In this document: positions 21,723 to 32,916 of the stretch, piece after piece
Layout of the letters: the number at the start of each line of letters is the position of its first letter
Position numbering within the stretch: position 1 is the stretch's first letter
NCBI RefSeq assembly: GCF_963576675.1
Contig: NC_088910.1
Span: 31,746,531-31,810,530 of the forward strand
Reading direction: 5' to 3'
Length of the DNA: 64,000 nucleotides
Source of the DNA: Euphorbia lathyris
Lineage: Eukaryota > Streptophyta > Magnoliopsida > Malpighiales > Euphorbiaceae
Notes under the pieces: model-generated
What the model saw: the letters and a program-made list of their open reading frames with translations, nothing else
Database searches by the model: none
Told to the model about the DNA's origin: nothing
Position numbers and translations under genes: made by a program

Positions 21723-22678
21723 GAACATCTCCAATAGAGGCTTGACCAAAAGAGTGTCAGCTGATGTGACATTGAGTTTGGTAACTTTTAAAGAGTGTTA
21801 ATGGTGGATGCAAGGAAGGTTGTTAAACTTTTTTTAATATAAAAAAATTTTATTTACTTGAATACTATTGGTGCACATTTTTTATGGCTTTCTCTCTCAT
21901 TTTACTATTGGTTGACAATATTTATAATTGTGTAATTAATTTATTAGTCCATATATTTTGATAAAACACACTGTTTAGTCCCTGTATTTTCAAAAACACA
22001 TGGTAAGGTCCCTAACCTTTTTCTCAGTGAACTGTTTAGTCCTTCCGTCTGTTTCTTAGATTTTTTTATCGTTTATGACTTCGAAAATGACTAAATTACC
22101 CTTTACTATTTACCTTCAAACTTTAGAAGAGAAAATCTAATTTAGAAGAAGAAGCTATTTGTATGGAGAACAAGAAAAAGAAAAGACCCAATGCTTACGA
22201 ATTTGAACGATTAAGAAGAAAATCAAGAAGAAAAACACTCAAAGTTGATTTCAGATGTATTAGAGTTTAAAGGAAAAGAAAAGAAGAATGCAAATCCAAA
22301 TTGACTAACAAAATCTTCATGAGAGTCTAACGTTAGGGACTAAACAGTTCACCGAGAAAAACGTTAGGGACTAAACAGTTAACTGAGAAAAAAGTTAGGG
22401 ACCTTATAGTGTGTTTTTGAAAATACAGGGATTAAACAGTGTGTTTTGTCAAAATATAGGGACTAATAAATTAATTACCCTTTATAATTAAATAAATTAT
22501 ATATTAAGTAATGATTTGTGAGGTTATTGTGGCAACTTTTAAAATTGCTTACTATTTGAGCATTTTTAAATAAAAGTTACCAAGAATGATATGGATTATT
22601 AAATTAATAAAATAATCTATTTTAGTATGATGTGTTAAGTTTTGGCACTTTTTGAAGCAACCTCTGTTGGAGATGCTC
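21723..22678. mobile_element. Tourist-like (PIF/Harbinger) MITE interrupted by a MULE
   Basis: The TIR GAACATCTCCAATAGAGG pairs with CCTCTGTTGGAGATGCTC. The element is flanked by TAA on both sides (21720-21722, 22679-22681), the Harbinger-type 3-bp duplication. Of its 956 bp, 551 belong to a nested MULE plus 9 bp of duplicated target, so the original MITE was about 396 bp. Confidence 0.8.
21930..22480. mobile_element. Non-autonomous MULE-type element, 551 bp, nested in a Tourist MITE
   Basis: Exact 9-bp duplication TTTATAATT (21921-21929 and 22481-22489). The ends (GTGTAATTAATTTATTAGTC and, inverted, GGGTAATTAATTTATTAGTC) begin inverted repeats of over 110 bp. Related in its arms to the element at 593-962. 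Confidence 0.85.
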
Positions 22679-22874
22679 TAAGGGTATACAACTTTTATGA
22701 ATCATTTATCAAAAACTCCTTTGGAGCAAGGTTTTCATACCTATTAGGATTAACTCCTTCAAGTTTAGGCTGAGAATTTTTTTTTTGTTGATTTATGATT
22801 AAAATTAACTTGTTCGTTAGTAATCTGTATTAGTTGGTAAATCGTTTTCCTTCTCGAAGGCTTCTTTTTTAGCG

Positions 22875-23990
22875 ATGGTTCAACCTCGACTGCCCCAAAA
22901 AACTATGGAATCCATTGAAAATAGTTTTGAAGGTGTGGAAGCTAGCTTAAAAGGGCTTAGAGAGACTGTTATGGAGCAAAACCAAAAACACACGACGATA
23001 TGAAGGAGTTACTCGCATCTCTTGACGATTTCAAGTTTGAGATGCGGAACGCCCGTCAACCACCCGCCGAAGGTTCTCACCGGATACAAAACTTCATGTG
23101 CATGCTTAATGAATGTAAGAGCCTTAATCTTGAAGATGTGGAGAGTGACTTTGGGCTTGATAAACTCTTTGAAAAGAATGATGAAGTCATTTTATGTGTG
23201 GAAGTTGAAGACTATAGTGATGGGAGACATGTTGGTGGATCAACTATGTTAGAATGTAGCAATGTTACTTAGGTCGAGAAACTTGACAAGTGGAGTAACC
23301 GGCTTGAGCTCTGGGGAGGAGCAAATGGAAGCGATAGGTTATGGGAAGCGAAATTGGGTTGAGGAACAGAAGAACGGATTTGAAAATGAGGATGAGTTCG
23401 ATGAGGAGGTTGATAAAGAGAAAAACGATTCTGAGAAATGAGCTAGATATCGATGATGAACTTGACTATGATGAGGATAAGTTCGGAAATGGAATTGAAA
23501 AAAGAAAGAACGATTCTAAGAATAAGTTATATGATGATGGTGGATTTTATCATGATGAGAATGAATTTGATTATAATGAAGATGATGGAATTTACCATGA
23601 TGAGGATGAGTTTCGGAATGTTGAGTGGAACCAAAACGAGATTACTTATGTAGACGGTAAAAATAAATTCCATTATGATAAAGATGAGTTGGAGGACGTT
23701 GAGTAAAGCCAAAACGGGGATATGTATGAAGCTAATGATGATGACAATGAGCATGTTGTTTATTTGTTGACGAGAGTGCTAATGTCTAGTGAGGATGAGC
23801 ATGACCCAAGACATCAATTGTTTAGAACTCAGTGCTTGGTTCCTGGAAAGAAAAGTGAGGTGATAATCGAATGAGGAATCCAAATGAATATCATTAGTCA
23901 AGCCGCCTTGAGCAAGTTTGGTTTGGTTCCGGAGCCACATCGTAGACCATATTGCATTGGTTGAGTCAACATGTTTAGACTTTAAAAAGT
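22875..23990 (+). pseudogene. Decayed Ty3/gypsy gag-protease relic
   Basis: From ATG 22875 a Gag-like start (MVQPRLPQKTMESIENSFEG, then a KGLRETVMEQNQKH coiled-coil-like piece) shifts frame near 22990 and continues as KELLASLDDFKFEMRN. An Asp/Glu/Tyr-rich stretch follows (23340-23705). Near 23815-23960 the frame reads HQLFRTQCLVPGKKSEVIIE, stop, GIQMNIISQAALSKFGLVPE, which resembles the region around the gypsy aspartic protease. Multiple stops and frameshifts; no reverse transcriptase follows. The elements at 22740-22810 and 24290-24350 share CTTCAAGTTTA and GATTAAAA motifs and may be LTR remains. Confidence 0.55.
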
Positions 23991-24541
23991 CTCAACTCTA
24001 TTAGCCCACATGTTGTGTGAACTTTTTGAAAGACTATATAAAACAGTTATTCTCCTTTTTTTCAGCTTTCTCCTAATTACAACTTTGTCACTCCTTATTT
24101 ACAACTTCTATTGTCAGTTTATTTACAAGTTTGTCACTTTTTACACTTAACCTATCCGTCTCTTTCTTGTAATGACACAACTTTATATCAATCAATATAA
24201 ATTTATCTTTTTAAGAGTTTTTAGGGTTCATCACTCTTAACAATGAGGATTTTCAATTCTTATAGTTTTAACTCGTAAATTTTGAGGGTGTCACAGCTTC
24301 TTCAAGTTTAACTTGAAAATATTTTTTATAATTTACGATTAAAAATTATCACCCTAAACCCAATCTACATCATCTTCGAACTGGACTGGACTGGATTTTT
24401 AAGACAAATCAATTCAAAAATTTATCGTTACAATTTGATTTTGAAAACTTATATTTAGAAATCTTCGATTTTCAATTAAATTTCGAAATTTTTTTAATCT
24501 CTCGAACCGAACCAAACAATGATGAACCGTACTTTTGAATC
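23991..24541. other. Unassigned DNA after the gypsy relic
   Basis: Contains AGACTATATAAAACAGTT (about 24032-24050), which could be an LTR TATA region, then CTTTCTTGTAATGACAC and AT-rich sequence. Best read as LTR debris of the same relic; boundaries unclear. Confidence 0.35.
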
Positions 24542-24549
24542 ATTATACC

Positions 24550-25385
24550 TAGGGGTGCACATTAAAAACCGCAAAACCGAAAAACCGTATATCCAAACCG
24601 AAATCAGACCGAAAAAAGGTTAACCGAAACCGATGGACTAGTGTATGGTTTTTAATTTTAAAAAATTCGGTTTTCGGTTTCGATTTCGGTATTTTACTAA
24701 CCACCGGTTTCGGTTAACCGACCGAAATCAATAAAAAAAATTAAAAATTAAAATTTTTATTCTACTCTAAGATTAAGCATGGCCTTTCTCATTTAAATAA
24801 TTAAATTAGTTCTTTTCTCTTTTCCCCTGTACACCTCCATCCACAAAACAAAATATAAGGGCGAAGTGGGGATTCTTTCTTAGTGAACTTCTCACACAAA
24901 TTATCACTTGGGTATTACCAGTTCTTCACTTTACAATTATTTATAATTGTCCATTTACTGTATGTATGCTCACTCAATTTTTATCTCCACTAAACTTCAA
25001 AATCCCATGTAAAAACTCCTAAATTTTAAATGCATTTTAGCTGTGAATTTATTAACCGAGGGAGTAGGAGTTTGAAATGTCTAAACACACCTATACTGTA
25101 GTAAATTGGGTAAAATGAACATTATATAATGTTCACATATATTCTTTTTTATATATAATGATGTATCTTCCAAAGGTTCATTTTTTTAATTAAAAGTTCA
25201 ATGTTTATTTATTAATGGTTAAAAACCGAAATACAAGGTTAACCGATCGAATATTTGGTTAACCGATTAGTGGTTAACCGAATTTAATGGACTAGTGTAT
25301 GGTTAGTATGTTTAAAAAACTGAAAAAATGGTTAACCGACCGAATTATCCTTAATGGACTGGTTAACCGACCATGTGCACCCCTA
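24550..25385. mobile_element. Non-autonomous hAT element, 836 bp, made of CCGAAACCG-type motifs
   Basis: Perfect TIR TAGGGGTGCACAT / ATGTGCACCCCTA and an exact 8-bp target duplication ATTATACC (24542-24549 and 25386-25393). Both subterminal regions are packed with ACCGAAA, GGTTAACCGA and CGGTTTCGG motifs. The 24760-25200 centre is AT-rich and non-coding. Confidence 0.9.
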
Positions 25386-25395
25386 ATTATACCAA

Positions 25396-25812
25396 GGCTT
25401 AATACACTCTCAGTCCCTTCAAATTGGCCCAATACTGCAACTGACCTCCCGTATTTACACTTTTAATAAGTAACCCCTCTCCAACTTGCTTATTTCGAAC
25501 AAATAACCCCTTAAATAAGTTATTTCGGGAGTTTTTTTTTGTCATTTACTTAATGTATCACTAGATTAGTTAGATGTAGCAACCGATATTTTGAAATCTT
25601 TTATTTCTTATGTAATATTATATTGAATGTTTTTTGGTTTTAGGGGTTATTTATTCTAAATAAGCAACTTGGGGAGTTATTTGTTCCAATTGAACAATTG
25701 GAGGCGTTATTTGTTCCAAATAAGCAAATTGAGAGAGTTACTTGTTAAAAGTGTAAGTATGGGTCAGTTACAATATTGGGCCAACTTGAGGGGGCTGGAA
25801 GGGTATTAAGCC
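25396..25812. mobile_element. Non-autonomous MULE-type element, 417 bp, abutting the hAT element
   Basis: Ends GGCTTAATACACTC and (inverted) GGCTTAATACCCTT, with an exact 9-bp duplication TTATACCAA (25387-25395 and 25813-25821). The long inverted arms include TTGGCCCAATACTG paired with AATATTGGGCCAA. The left duplication overlaps the right duplication of the adjacent hAT element by seven bases. Confidence 0.88.
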
Positions 25813-25821
25813 TTATACCAA

Positions 25822-26811
25822 TGTCTTTCGATGCTTATTGAATAACAAGTACAAGTATGTAGCTAAAATGATATTAAGAACTATGTATTATAGCATTGAA
25901 AATTAATATTGATTATGTAGAAATATCCATAATATTCATTTGTATGAAAGGACATCATTATTTATTACTGGACATCTGCGTTGCATTTAATTTATGAGTG
26001 ATTATAGAGGTTCCTAGTCCATTATTAGCAGGCCTGATAGGCTTGATGATAGTAATGGAAGAGGAATTTACATCAAACATCATCTATCAAATTAAATTAT
26101 ACAATTAATGACATGTTTGTGATGTTGGAACTTATATTTAGGTAGCGTTTGGTTAAAAAAAAAAAAAAACATAATAGAATAAAGAAAGGGAAACAAGAAG
26201 AAAAGAATGAAATGATTCTGAATTCTCTTATATATTTATTTTAGTTTCACAAAGGGAATGATATACTTCTGCTTCCTTTTGTGGCTGTTTGGTTCGAATG
26301 AGGTAATAAACTAGAGTTGCGTTTTTAACAATAATTTCTATACATACATATGTCTCTATTAATAAAACATAAGAATTAAAATCAATTAATTTAACCATTA
26401 AAACTAAAAGATGATAGAGGAAACTGAAATAAAATTAATAAAAAAAAATGCATAAATATTATATTTTAAAAAAAATTATTTTAAAATAATTAAAAATAAA
26501 TATTGAAACTGAATAATATGATAAAAGAAAAAATTGGTTAAATTTATTTTTCAGGATAAAAAAGTAAAAATAAATAAGTACAATCAAACATAGAAGTAAT
26601 CTAGAGATAAAAAAAATATAAATAAATAAGTACAATGATCAAAACAAAAATCATAAAGTCAAATTTAGTCAAAAATATTTTTTGAGGAAAAACTATAAAA
26701 ATATATAAGTACAAGGATCAAAAGTGAAATTAATTCAAGGATAAAAAATTAAAAATATATATGGACCAAAATAAAATAGTGAGTAAAGTAGAATTTTATA
26801 AGGATGATAGA
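25822..26811. other. Intergenic DNA, no gene seen
   Basis: AT-rich. A poly-A run at about 26157-26169 follows TAGCGTTTGGTT, and from 26540 to 26790 there are diverged repeats of GATAAAAAA...AAATAAATAAGTACAA. No supported gene. Confidence 0.45.
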
Positions 26812-26819
26812 AGTTCAAG

Positions 26820-27355
26820 TAGGGATGAGCAGAACTGAACCGAAAACCCAAAGACCGAAAAAACCGAATCAAACCGGATCGAATTATATTTTGGTTTGGT
26901 TCGGTCCTAACTTTTAAGTTAGTTTGGTTTTCGGTTCGGTTCGATTCGATTTGGTCCGGTCCAAAACCAAACAAAACCAAACCGAAATATAATATGTACT
27001 ACTCTTAATTTTTAAGGTTTTAAATTAATTAACTAATTATATATAGAAAAGAAAAAACAATTAAACATGTTTTTTCTCTCTCAACTAATTATATATATAA
27101 AAGAAAAACTAATTATATTATTATTTTCTTTATATAATTGTTTAGTTAGTGAAGGTACAATTAATTGTAGGTCTCTAGTATTTTGTTTGTCCAAACATGA
27201 ACCAAATCAGACCGAACCAAAATAATTTGGTTCGGTCTAGACCAAACCGAATTACAATTTGATTTGGTTTGGTACTAAAAAAATAGAGGTAATTTGCTTT
27301 GGTCCAATTCGGTTTGGTTCGGTTTTTGAATCAAATCGGACCATGTTCACCCCTA
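26820..27355. mobile_element. Non-autonomous hAT element, 536 bp, with CCGAACCAAACCG motifs
   Basis: TIR TAGGGATGAGCAGAAC against (inverted) TAGGGGTGAACATGGTC. Exact 8-bp duplication AGTTCAAG (26812-26819 and 27356-27363). Subterminal arrays of ACCGAA, TTTGGTTCGGT and GGTCCGGTCC recall the element at 24550, but the motif set is different. Confidence 0.88.
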
Positions 27356-27427
27356 AGTTCAAGTTAGTAAGAGATAGAGAAATGGAATAGAAAACCTTAG
27401 AAGGGTTTTAAAATATACATGGACTAA

Positions 27428-28677
27428 GATGGTGTTTGTTTCAGCTTTTCGGATAACCGTTTAGCGTTTCATTCCAAACCGCATAAAATATAACGTTTGG
27501 TTAGATTTATTTATAAACCGCAGTGTTTAGCATTTTCTCTGAAAACTGCAGCGTTTTGAAGTTTTTCACGAAAAAACTCATATTTTGAGCTTTTCATAAA
27601 CAACTGTTTGTATTTGTTATTGATAAAATTATTCTTCTTATTCTCACAAAATATGTTTATTCCTTAACATTATTTATATTTCTACAACATAATTACCGAA
27701 AGAACAATGTTTTATTGTGTTCAATAAATTTTTTATTTTTTATATAAATTATTTTTATTAAATTGTGTAACACATGTTTTTATTTTATAATAGGATAAGG
27801 TGCAAAAATACCCTAACATTTATAGCTAGGAGCAATTTTACCCTTAACATCTAAAATTGTGCAATGATATCCCTAATGTTGGCAGCCAATAGCAATTTTA
27901 CCCCTAACATTTATAGCTAGGAGCAATTTTACCCTTAACATCCAAAATTGTGCAATTATATCCCTAATGTTGCCAGTCAAGAGTAATTTTATCTCTAACA
28001 TTGACAAGTTGGATCAATTTGAGAAATAATTTATCAAACTGTCTTCTTGGTCATGAATATTGTCGTCTACATTTCACATGTACATCATTTTATCATTGTT
28101 AGTAACAGATCACAAACATATAATTAGACGTGAAATTTTTTAAGAAAATAAAAAATATAATCTTTTCTACGAGTTGGACAAAAAAAATTCCAAAAATTTC
28201 GCCAAATTTATAAATATTCATTTTCAATTTTATTATTAAACACACAAAAAAAATATGAACTTTTTTAAGAATAAAATCTCTTGGTTAGAACTACTGATAT
28301 GTGCAATTGGTGTAGAATAAGAAATAAAATATCTATGTTTTCTAATAATATCTGAAATTGACGCAACTTGCCAATGTTAGGGGTAAAATTGCTCTTAGCT
28401 GCAAACGTTATACGTAAAATTACACAATTTTAGACGTTAAGAGTAAAATGATTCCTAGTTGTAAACGTTATGGGCATTTTTTCATATTTTTCCTTTTATA
28501 ATTTCTTTGTTGATTAATTTAAAATATGTCTATATTAGACATTTTAAATCTGAAGAGGAACAGTTCGATATAATTTTACCAAATACTAGTAATTAAACAA
28601 CTAATAACAAACAGATAACAGTTTACTGCAACTGTAAACAGCTTACAGCAACCGCAATAGCTGAAACAAACAGGCCC
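27428..28677. mobile_element. Tourist-like element with a MULE nested inside
   Basis: Ends GATGGTGTTTGTTTCAGC and (inverted) GGGCCTGTTTGTTTCAGC; the 3-bp duplication TAA lies at 27425-27427 and 28678-28680. Interior motifs ACCGTTTAGCG and ACCGCA recur toward both ends. A 702-bp MULE plus 9 bp of duplicated target lies in the middle. Confidence 0.75.
27792..28493. mobile_element. Non-autonomous MULE-type element, 702 bp, nested
   Basis: Exact 9-bp duplication TTTTATAAT (27783-27791 and 28494-28502). The left arm repeats ACATTTATAGCTAGGAGCAA twice; the right arm carries the inverted counterparts (GGGTAAAATTGCTCTTAGCT, CCTAGTTGTAAACGTTA). A second family member lies at 47572-48130. Confidence 0.85.
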
Positions 28678-28809
28678 TAAATCGGTAAAATTATAGCAAT
28701 TTAAAAGAGGAATGACCTAACAGAATATTTGTCCAAAGGGAATAGAGGACTTAATAGGAATTTTTACATAGTGAAAGGAGTCCGAGTTGGGCATGCAACA
28801 GGGGCAATG

Positions 28810-30183
28810 CTATGCTAGCTGCGCTCCCGTCGCCAAAGCATCATCTTCGCTGCTTTTTCTTAGATTTTTCGTTCTGTTTCGTCTCCGACTTGACCCCCAA
28901 TTTTTCGGTTGAATCCAAAACTCTCCCATTCTTCTATCAGTTAATATCCTCGCCGAAATTTCCGATGGTCCTCCATTCCTCCGTTTTGCCAAAGAGACAA
29001 GACTTTCAATGTACGGATGAGCATTAGAATAGTAGAAGCTTGCAGCATCTTCACGCCGATGATCAGAATCGGATAAGCCCGCTGGCGGAAAATCACAAAG
29101 TTTCTTAAAACTCCGAGTTTTCAAGTCATACCGTATGATATTTGCAGGTATGTGTAGCACCATATAAGAATCATCTTCTCTTTCTCCTTCCACAATACAT
29201 AATATTTCAAACACATAATAATTCAGCTCCGACGGATCAATATAGCTTCTAATCATTCCAGGAAATCCACTTACTATTCCGTCAAGATTCACCCTGTACT
29301 TCACTGACCAACCAGATCTGTCATTCTCCATCTCCCACACATCAAATTGCGTAGACGGTGGATGATAAATCTCAATTAGTTGTAAATGTCCTCGCGATTC
29401 CCCAAAATACCTTACCCTCCTTCGATACCAATCATCTGGAATTGGACTCGGCATTGCCATCTCTTTGATTTCTTCTTCATCCACATCAAAATACAAACAA
29501 GGCCCTGAATCTGTGTACCAATGAATCCCGCCGTTCCAGAACACTCCGCCGTGCATTCCGATGTCAAAATCCAAACGGAACGATGCTTCCGATAACCTCC
29601 ACTTTCCGGATTTCGACGAGTAAATCTCGATCTGATAATTCGGTTCTTCAATTTGAAATTGATGAATACAGATAACTTTGTAGTCAGGTGATTTCAATGG
29701 ATCAAAAGCTAAAAAAGGGCCAGAAATTTCACCAACTGGAGTAAGAGGAGGAATTACTGAATGTTGTTTGGTAGTTGGATTGCATACATAGTAGTTCGTT
29801 GCAGATTTGGATGAAGGAATGCTACAACATAAGAGCAATCCGTTACAGGACTGGATGATTTTCATCTCCGGCGGATAATCAACGCAAGTGAGAGTTTTCA
29901 AGGGAGGATCGGAGTGGTTGCAATGAAGATCGATGAAGTCGAATTGATAGGTTGCTCGTGACCAAGTATCGAGGAAGAGGCCGCAGTGGGAGAGATAACC
30001 GCGACGAGAGAAATGAGGGTTTGTGATGAGAGAGAGCCAATGTTTTGATACAGACTTGAATTTCAGGAGGGATTTGATCGGAAGACGGACAAGAATTTGA
30101 AGTAAGAGATCGTCGTGGCTGGCAATTTTCTCTGCCGATAAGGATGGAGGGAGGATTGTTTTAAATCTTTGGGTGAATGCCAT
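28810..30183 (-). CDS. F-box protein with F-box-associated C-terminal domain
   Basis: Intact single-exon frame of 457 residues from ATG 30183 to TAG 28810-28812. The F-box occupies about residues 21-62, with the typical core LPIKSLLKFKSVSKHWLSLI. The rest is the beta-rich associated region of plant F-box proteins (SCNGLLLCC, YYVCNPTTKQHSVIPPL, FLAFDPLKSPDYKVICI). Such proteins are substrate adaptors that bind a SKP1/ASK subunit of an SCF ubiquitin ligase; the target cannot be told from sequence. The length is normal for the family (At5g07610-like). The last 60 residues or so are Arg/Lys/Ser-rich and poorly conserved-looking. A TATA box 43 bp upstream supports this start. Codon use is even and there are no breaks, so it is probably functional. 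Confidence 0.92.
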   Translation of the reverse strand: MAFTQRFKTILPPSLSAEKIASHDDLLLQILVRLPIKSLLKFKSVSKHWLSLITNPHFSRRGYLSHCGLFLDTWSRATYQFDFIDLHCNHSDPPLKTLTCVDYPPEMKIIQSCNGLLLCCSIPSSKSATNYYVCNPTTKQHSVIPPLTPVGEISGPFLAFDPLKSPDYKVICIHQFQIEEPNYQIEIYSSKSGKWRLSEASFRLDFDIGMHGGVFWNGGIHWYTDSGPCLYFDVDEEEIKEMAMPSPIPDDWYRRRVRYFGESRGHLQLIEIYHPPSTQFDVWEMENDRSGWSVKYRVNLDGIVSGFPGMIRSYIDPSELNYYVFEILCIVEGEREDDSYMVLHIPANIIRYDLKTRSFKKLCDFPPAGLSDSDHRREDAASFYYSNAHPYIESLVSLAKRRNGGPSEISARILTDRRMGEFWIQPKNWGSSRRRNRTKNLRKSSEDDALATGAQLA

Positions 30184-30225
30184 TGTGAATTGTGATTGAA
30201 CTCAAAATGTTGAGCTGCTGCAATT

Positions 30226-30233
30226 TATTTATA
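30226..30233 (-). promoter_or_regulatory. TATA box of the F-box gene
   Basis: TATAAATA on the minus strand (in the context GTATAAATAAATTG), 43 bp before the ATG at 30183. This predicts a very short 5' leader of about 10-20 nt. Confidence 0.6.
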
Positions 30234-30977
30234 CATATCCCCTAAGATGATTGTGGTGAAAGACATTGACAAAACTTGTAGTGATATAATTAGTTTAGTT
30301 CCTTTTTGTATTGTTAATGATTCAATATTCGAAGTTGACATGGTCGGATATCAATGAAATACTTCTAAAAACAAAGAGGTAGCTTGCCTGGAAATCTTCC
30401 CAAGTTTCTGCTTAACGAACAACGAAGGAAAATGGGGACAGGTTTTATAATGGATTGGATGTAAGATATATACGAATTGTTAAAAAAATAAAATTATAAT
30501 TCTCATTTTATCATTCAATTCAATTTGGTTTTGTATGACTACAGGATTGGTTCGTTTACACATATTTGTTCAATACATTTATTTGTTATTATTTCAGTGG
30601 TCTAGAATTAATTTTTATGTACCAATGTAAAGCTTTTCAAAATTAAGCTAGATTTAGACTACAAATATAAGATTGAATCGTTTTGACAAACTTAGAAAAA
30701 ATTATCTCGATCATATATTAATCTAATTGAATTTTATAATTAAATACAAACTTAATAAGTTAATTAACCACTCTAAACCTTAATTTGTCAAAAACAAGAG
30801 GCCGAAACTATCCATAAAAGAGGTAGTTATAACAGTCGGGGGCCAAAAATCATCCATGATAAAGATGGTTCCGGTGATTGTGGGGCTGGTCCCCTTCAGG
30901 CCCCCTCTTCTCTCCACCCCTTGATTTGGTTAATCTTATACGAGTTAACATATTACTTCGGTCAATTAACCTATATC

Positions 30978-31345
30978 TTCAAAATACCACAAAAGTTCAC
31001 ATTATCTCAATAAAATCACTTAAATTTATTTTTATTGCAATAAAATCACTTTAAATGTTTTGTAATAATCTTTTCACCGAAATTGCTGAAGTGACATTTC
31101 AACGTCACATTAATACCGACATATTAGTGAATTAATTTATGATTAAAATTTTAATTGACAATTCTTATTTACTTGTCAACTTTTATTTACTTGTGTTAGT
31201 TTATGATTAAATTTGTATTATTATACCACATAATATTGAGACATGTGATTAGCACGCAATCAACTTAAACAAAAATGACTTTATTGAAACAAAAATAAAC
31301 TTAAACAGAGATAAATTAAACTTTTGTAACTTTTTGAAAACATTG
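30978..31345. repeat. Foldback transposon remnant
   Basis: CACAAAAGTTCACATTATCTC and TTTATTTTTATTGCAATAAA on the left are inversely matched on the right by TTATTGAAACAAAAATAAAC and AAATTAAACTTTTGTAAC. No intact ends or target duplication found. Confidence 0.45.
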
Positions 31346-31635
31346 TCAAAAAAAACTTTTAATCTATAATTATTTGATTTAAAATTAATATATATTTAAA
31401 CATTAGATAAAAATATTAAAATTTAAATTCAATTAAAAAAAAAGTAAAACAAATAAAATTGATGTTTTTCAATATTTTAACTTAAGAATATTCTTTTAAA
31501 AAACCAACTTAAGAATATTAAGAATATATATTTTTATATCAGTTATATATATAATCGGTTTCTATTAATTTATTTTTCATTTTGAGAAATTTACCGCATA
31601 AATTATTTTTCATTTTGAGAAATTTACCACATATT

Positions 31636-32285
31636 ATTATGCGCCATCCTGTAAATGAGCCGAGCCGCTCATGAGCGGTTCGGTGGTCGGCTCGATAAAA
31701 GTTCGGCTCGACTCGATTTGTAAACGAACCGCTAATGAACACGATTTACTGGCTCGGTTCGTAAACGAGCCGTGTTTAAACAGACCAAAGCTCGACTCGA
31801 AAGCTCACGAACAAGCTCGATTAGAATATTTATGAACAAATTTTAGTCAAAACTATATAGTTTTGTGTTAGTTCACAAATATCTAAACTTAATATTATTT
31901 CATTTGCTATTAGATGAGTTCATTCACAAACATAATAAATAAGTAATAGACAAACTATTTGTAAACATCTTGTTTATTTATTCACGGACTTTGCTTGTGA
32001 GCTTGTTTATGTACACAATTAAAGAGTTATTTGCGAACAAATTTCACAAATATAATTAACGATTTACTCACAAACAATTCATAGTTACATAATTTTCTTA
32101 ATGAACCAAATCCAAAGAGGATTTTGGACTCGAAACAAGCTCGAAGCTCGGCTCGAGCTTGTTGAGCAAGCCAAAGCTCAGCTCAGGCTTGTTAGTTATA
32201 TAGCAAGCTCGGCTCGGGCTCGAACTCGTTGATTTTAAAGCGAGCTTAGTTTGAGCAGGTCAAAGCTCGGCTCGATTACAGCCCA
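31636..32285. repeat. Dispersed repeat of GAGCTCGGCTCG motifs
   Basis: Left end TGTAAATGAGCCGAGCCG and right end (inverted) TGTAATCGAGCCGAGC suggest a TIR element. Both flanks are dense in GGCTCG, CGAGCC and AAGCTCG, while the centre is AT-rich. The layout is like that of the hAT elements at 24550 and 26820, but no target duplication could be fixed. Confidence 0.5.
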
Positions 32286-32916
32286 ACCATCCAAGAATGC
32301 AGTGGCTCCAAAGAATGGAGACTAGGAATCTCTAAAATGACTCCTAATGCAAAACAGATGTCCGATAATGTTGATATGATACCTTAACAAGATAAATATT
32401 ACATTAACATGATTGGTTGGAAAAAAAAAAACTAAAATTTCTCTTTTGAATATTTCAACTGATGATGAAGGTTTGGTAAAACATTAATATTATTATTTTA
32501 GTTATATGCTTATACTAGTTAGTTAATCAGCACTGAAAGACATTAGTATAATGATTCAAAAAGTATATCAATGAGAGGTTAGTACCACCATATCTTTTTT
32601 TTTAATTTTTACAGAAATTCCATTTCTAATATCATGTGACAACAGTTTACACTTATACACCCTATTCCCTTCACATTAATTATAAATTAAAGAAAAGCTT
32701 AATTAGTGACAAAATAATACTAAGTCTAGCAAAACAACCACTTTCACTATGGCTTTATGCATCTCCTACAAAAAAATAGCAAAAAAATTTTAAAATTTTT
32801 ATCACTTTGAATATGACCAACCCATATGCATCTCATGTAATGTACGAGGACATGCATCATTTTCCTTTTTGTGCACAAATAGTACCAGAACCACGGACAT
32901 AACTCGTCTCTTGTGT

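Larger units (their letters stand above)
30240..32916. other. Intergenic DNA between two minus-strand genes
   Basis: AT-rich sequence with several transposon relics: a hAT-like GGCCCC scrap (30790-30925), a foldback remnant (30978-31345) and a GCTCGGCTCG repeat (31636-32285). 32760-32916 is the likely 3' UTR of the UQCC1 gene. No additional gene is supported. Confidence 0.5.

Noticed and set aside
28812..29651. ORFs of 71 and 79 aa overlapping the F-box gene
   Set aside because: They are shadows of the F-box reading frame on the opposite strand or in another frame.
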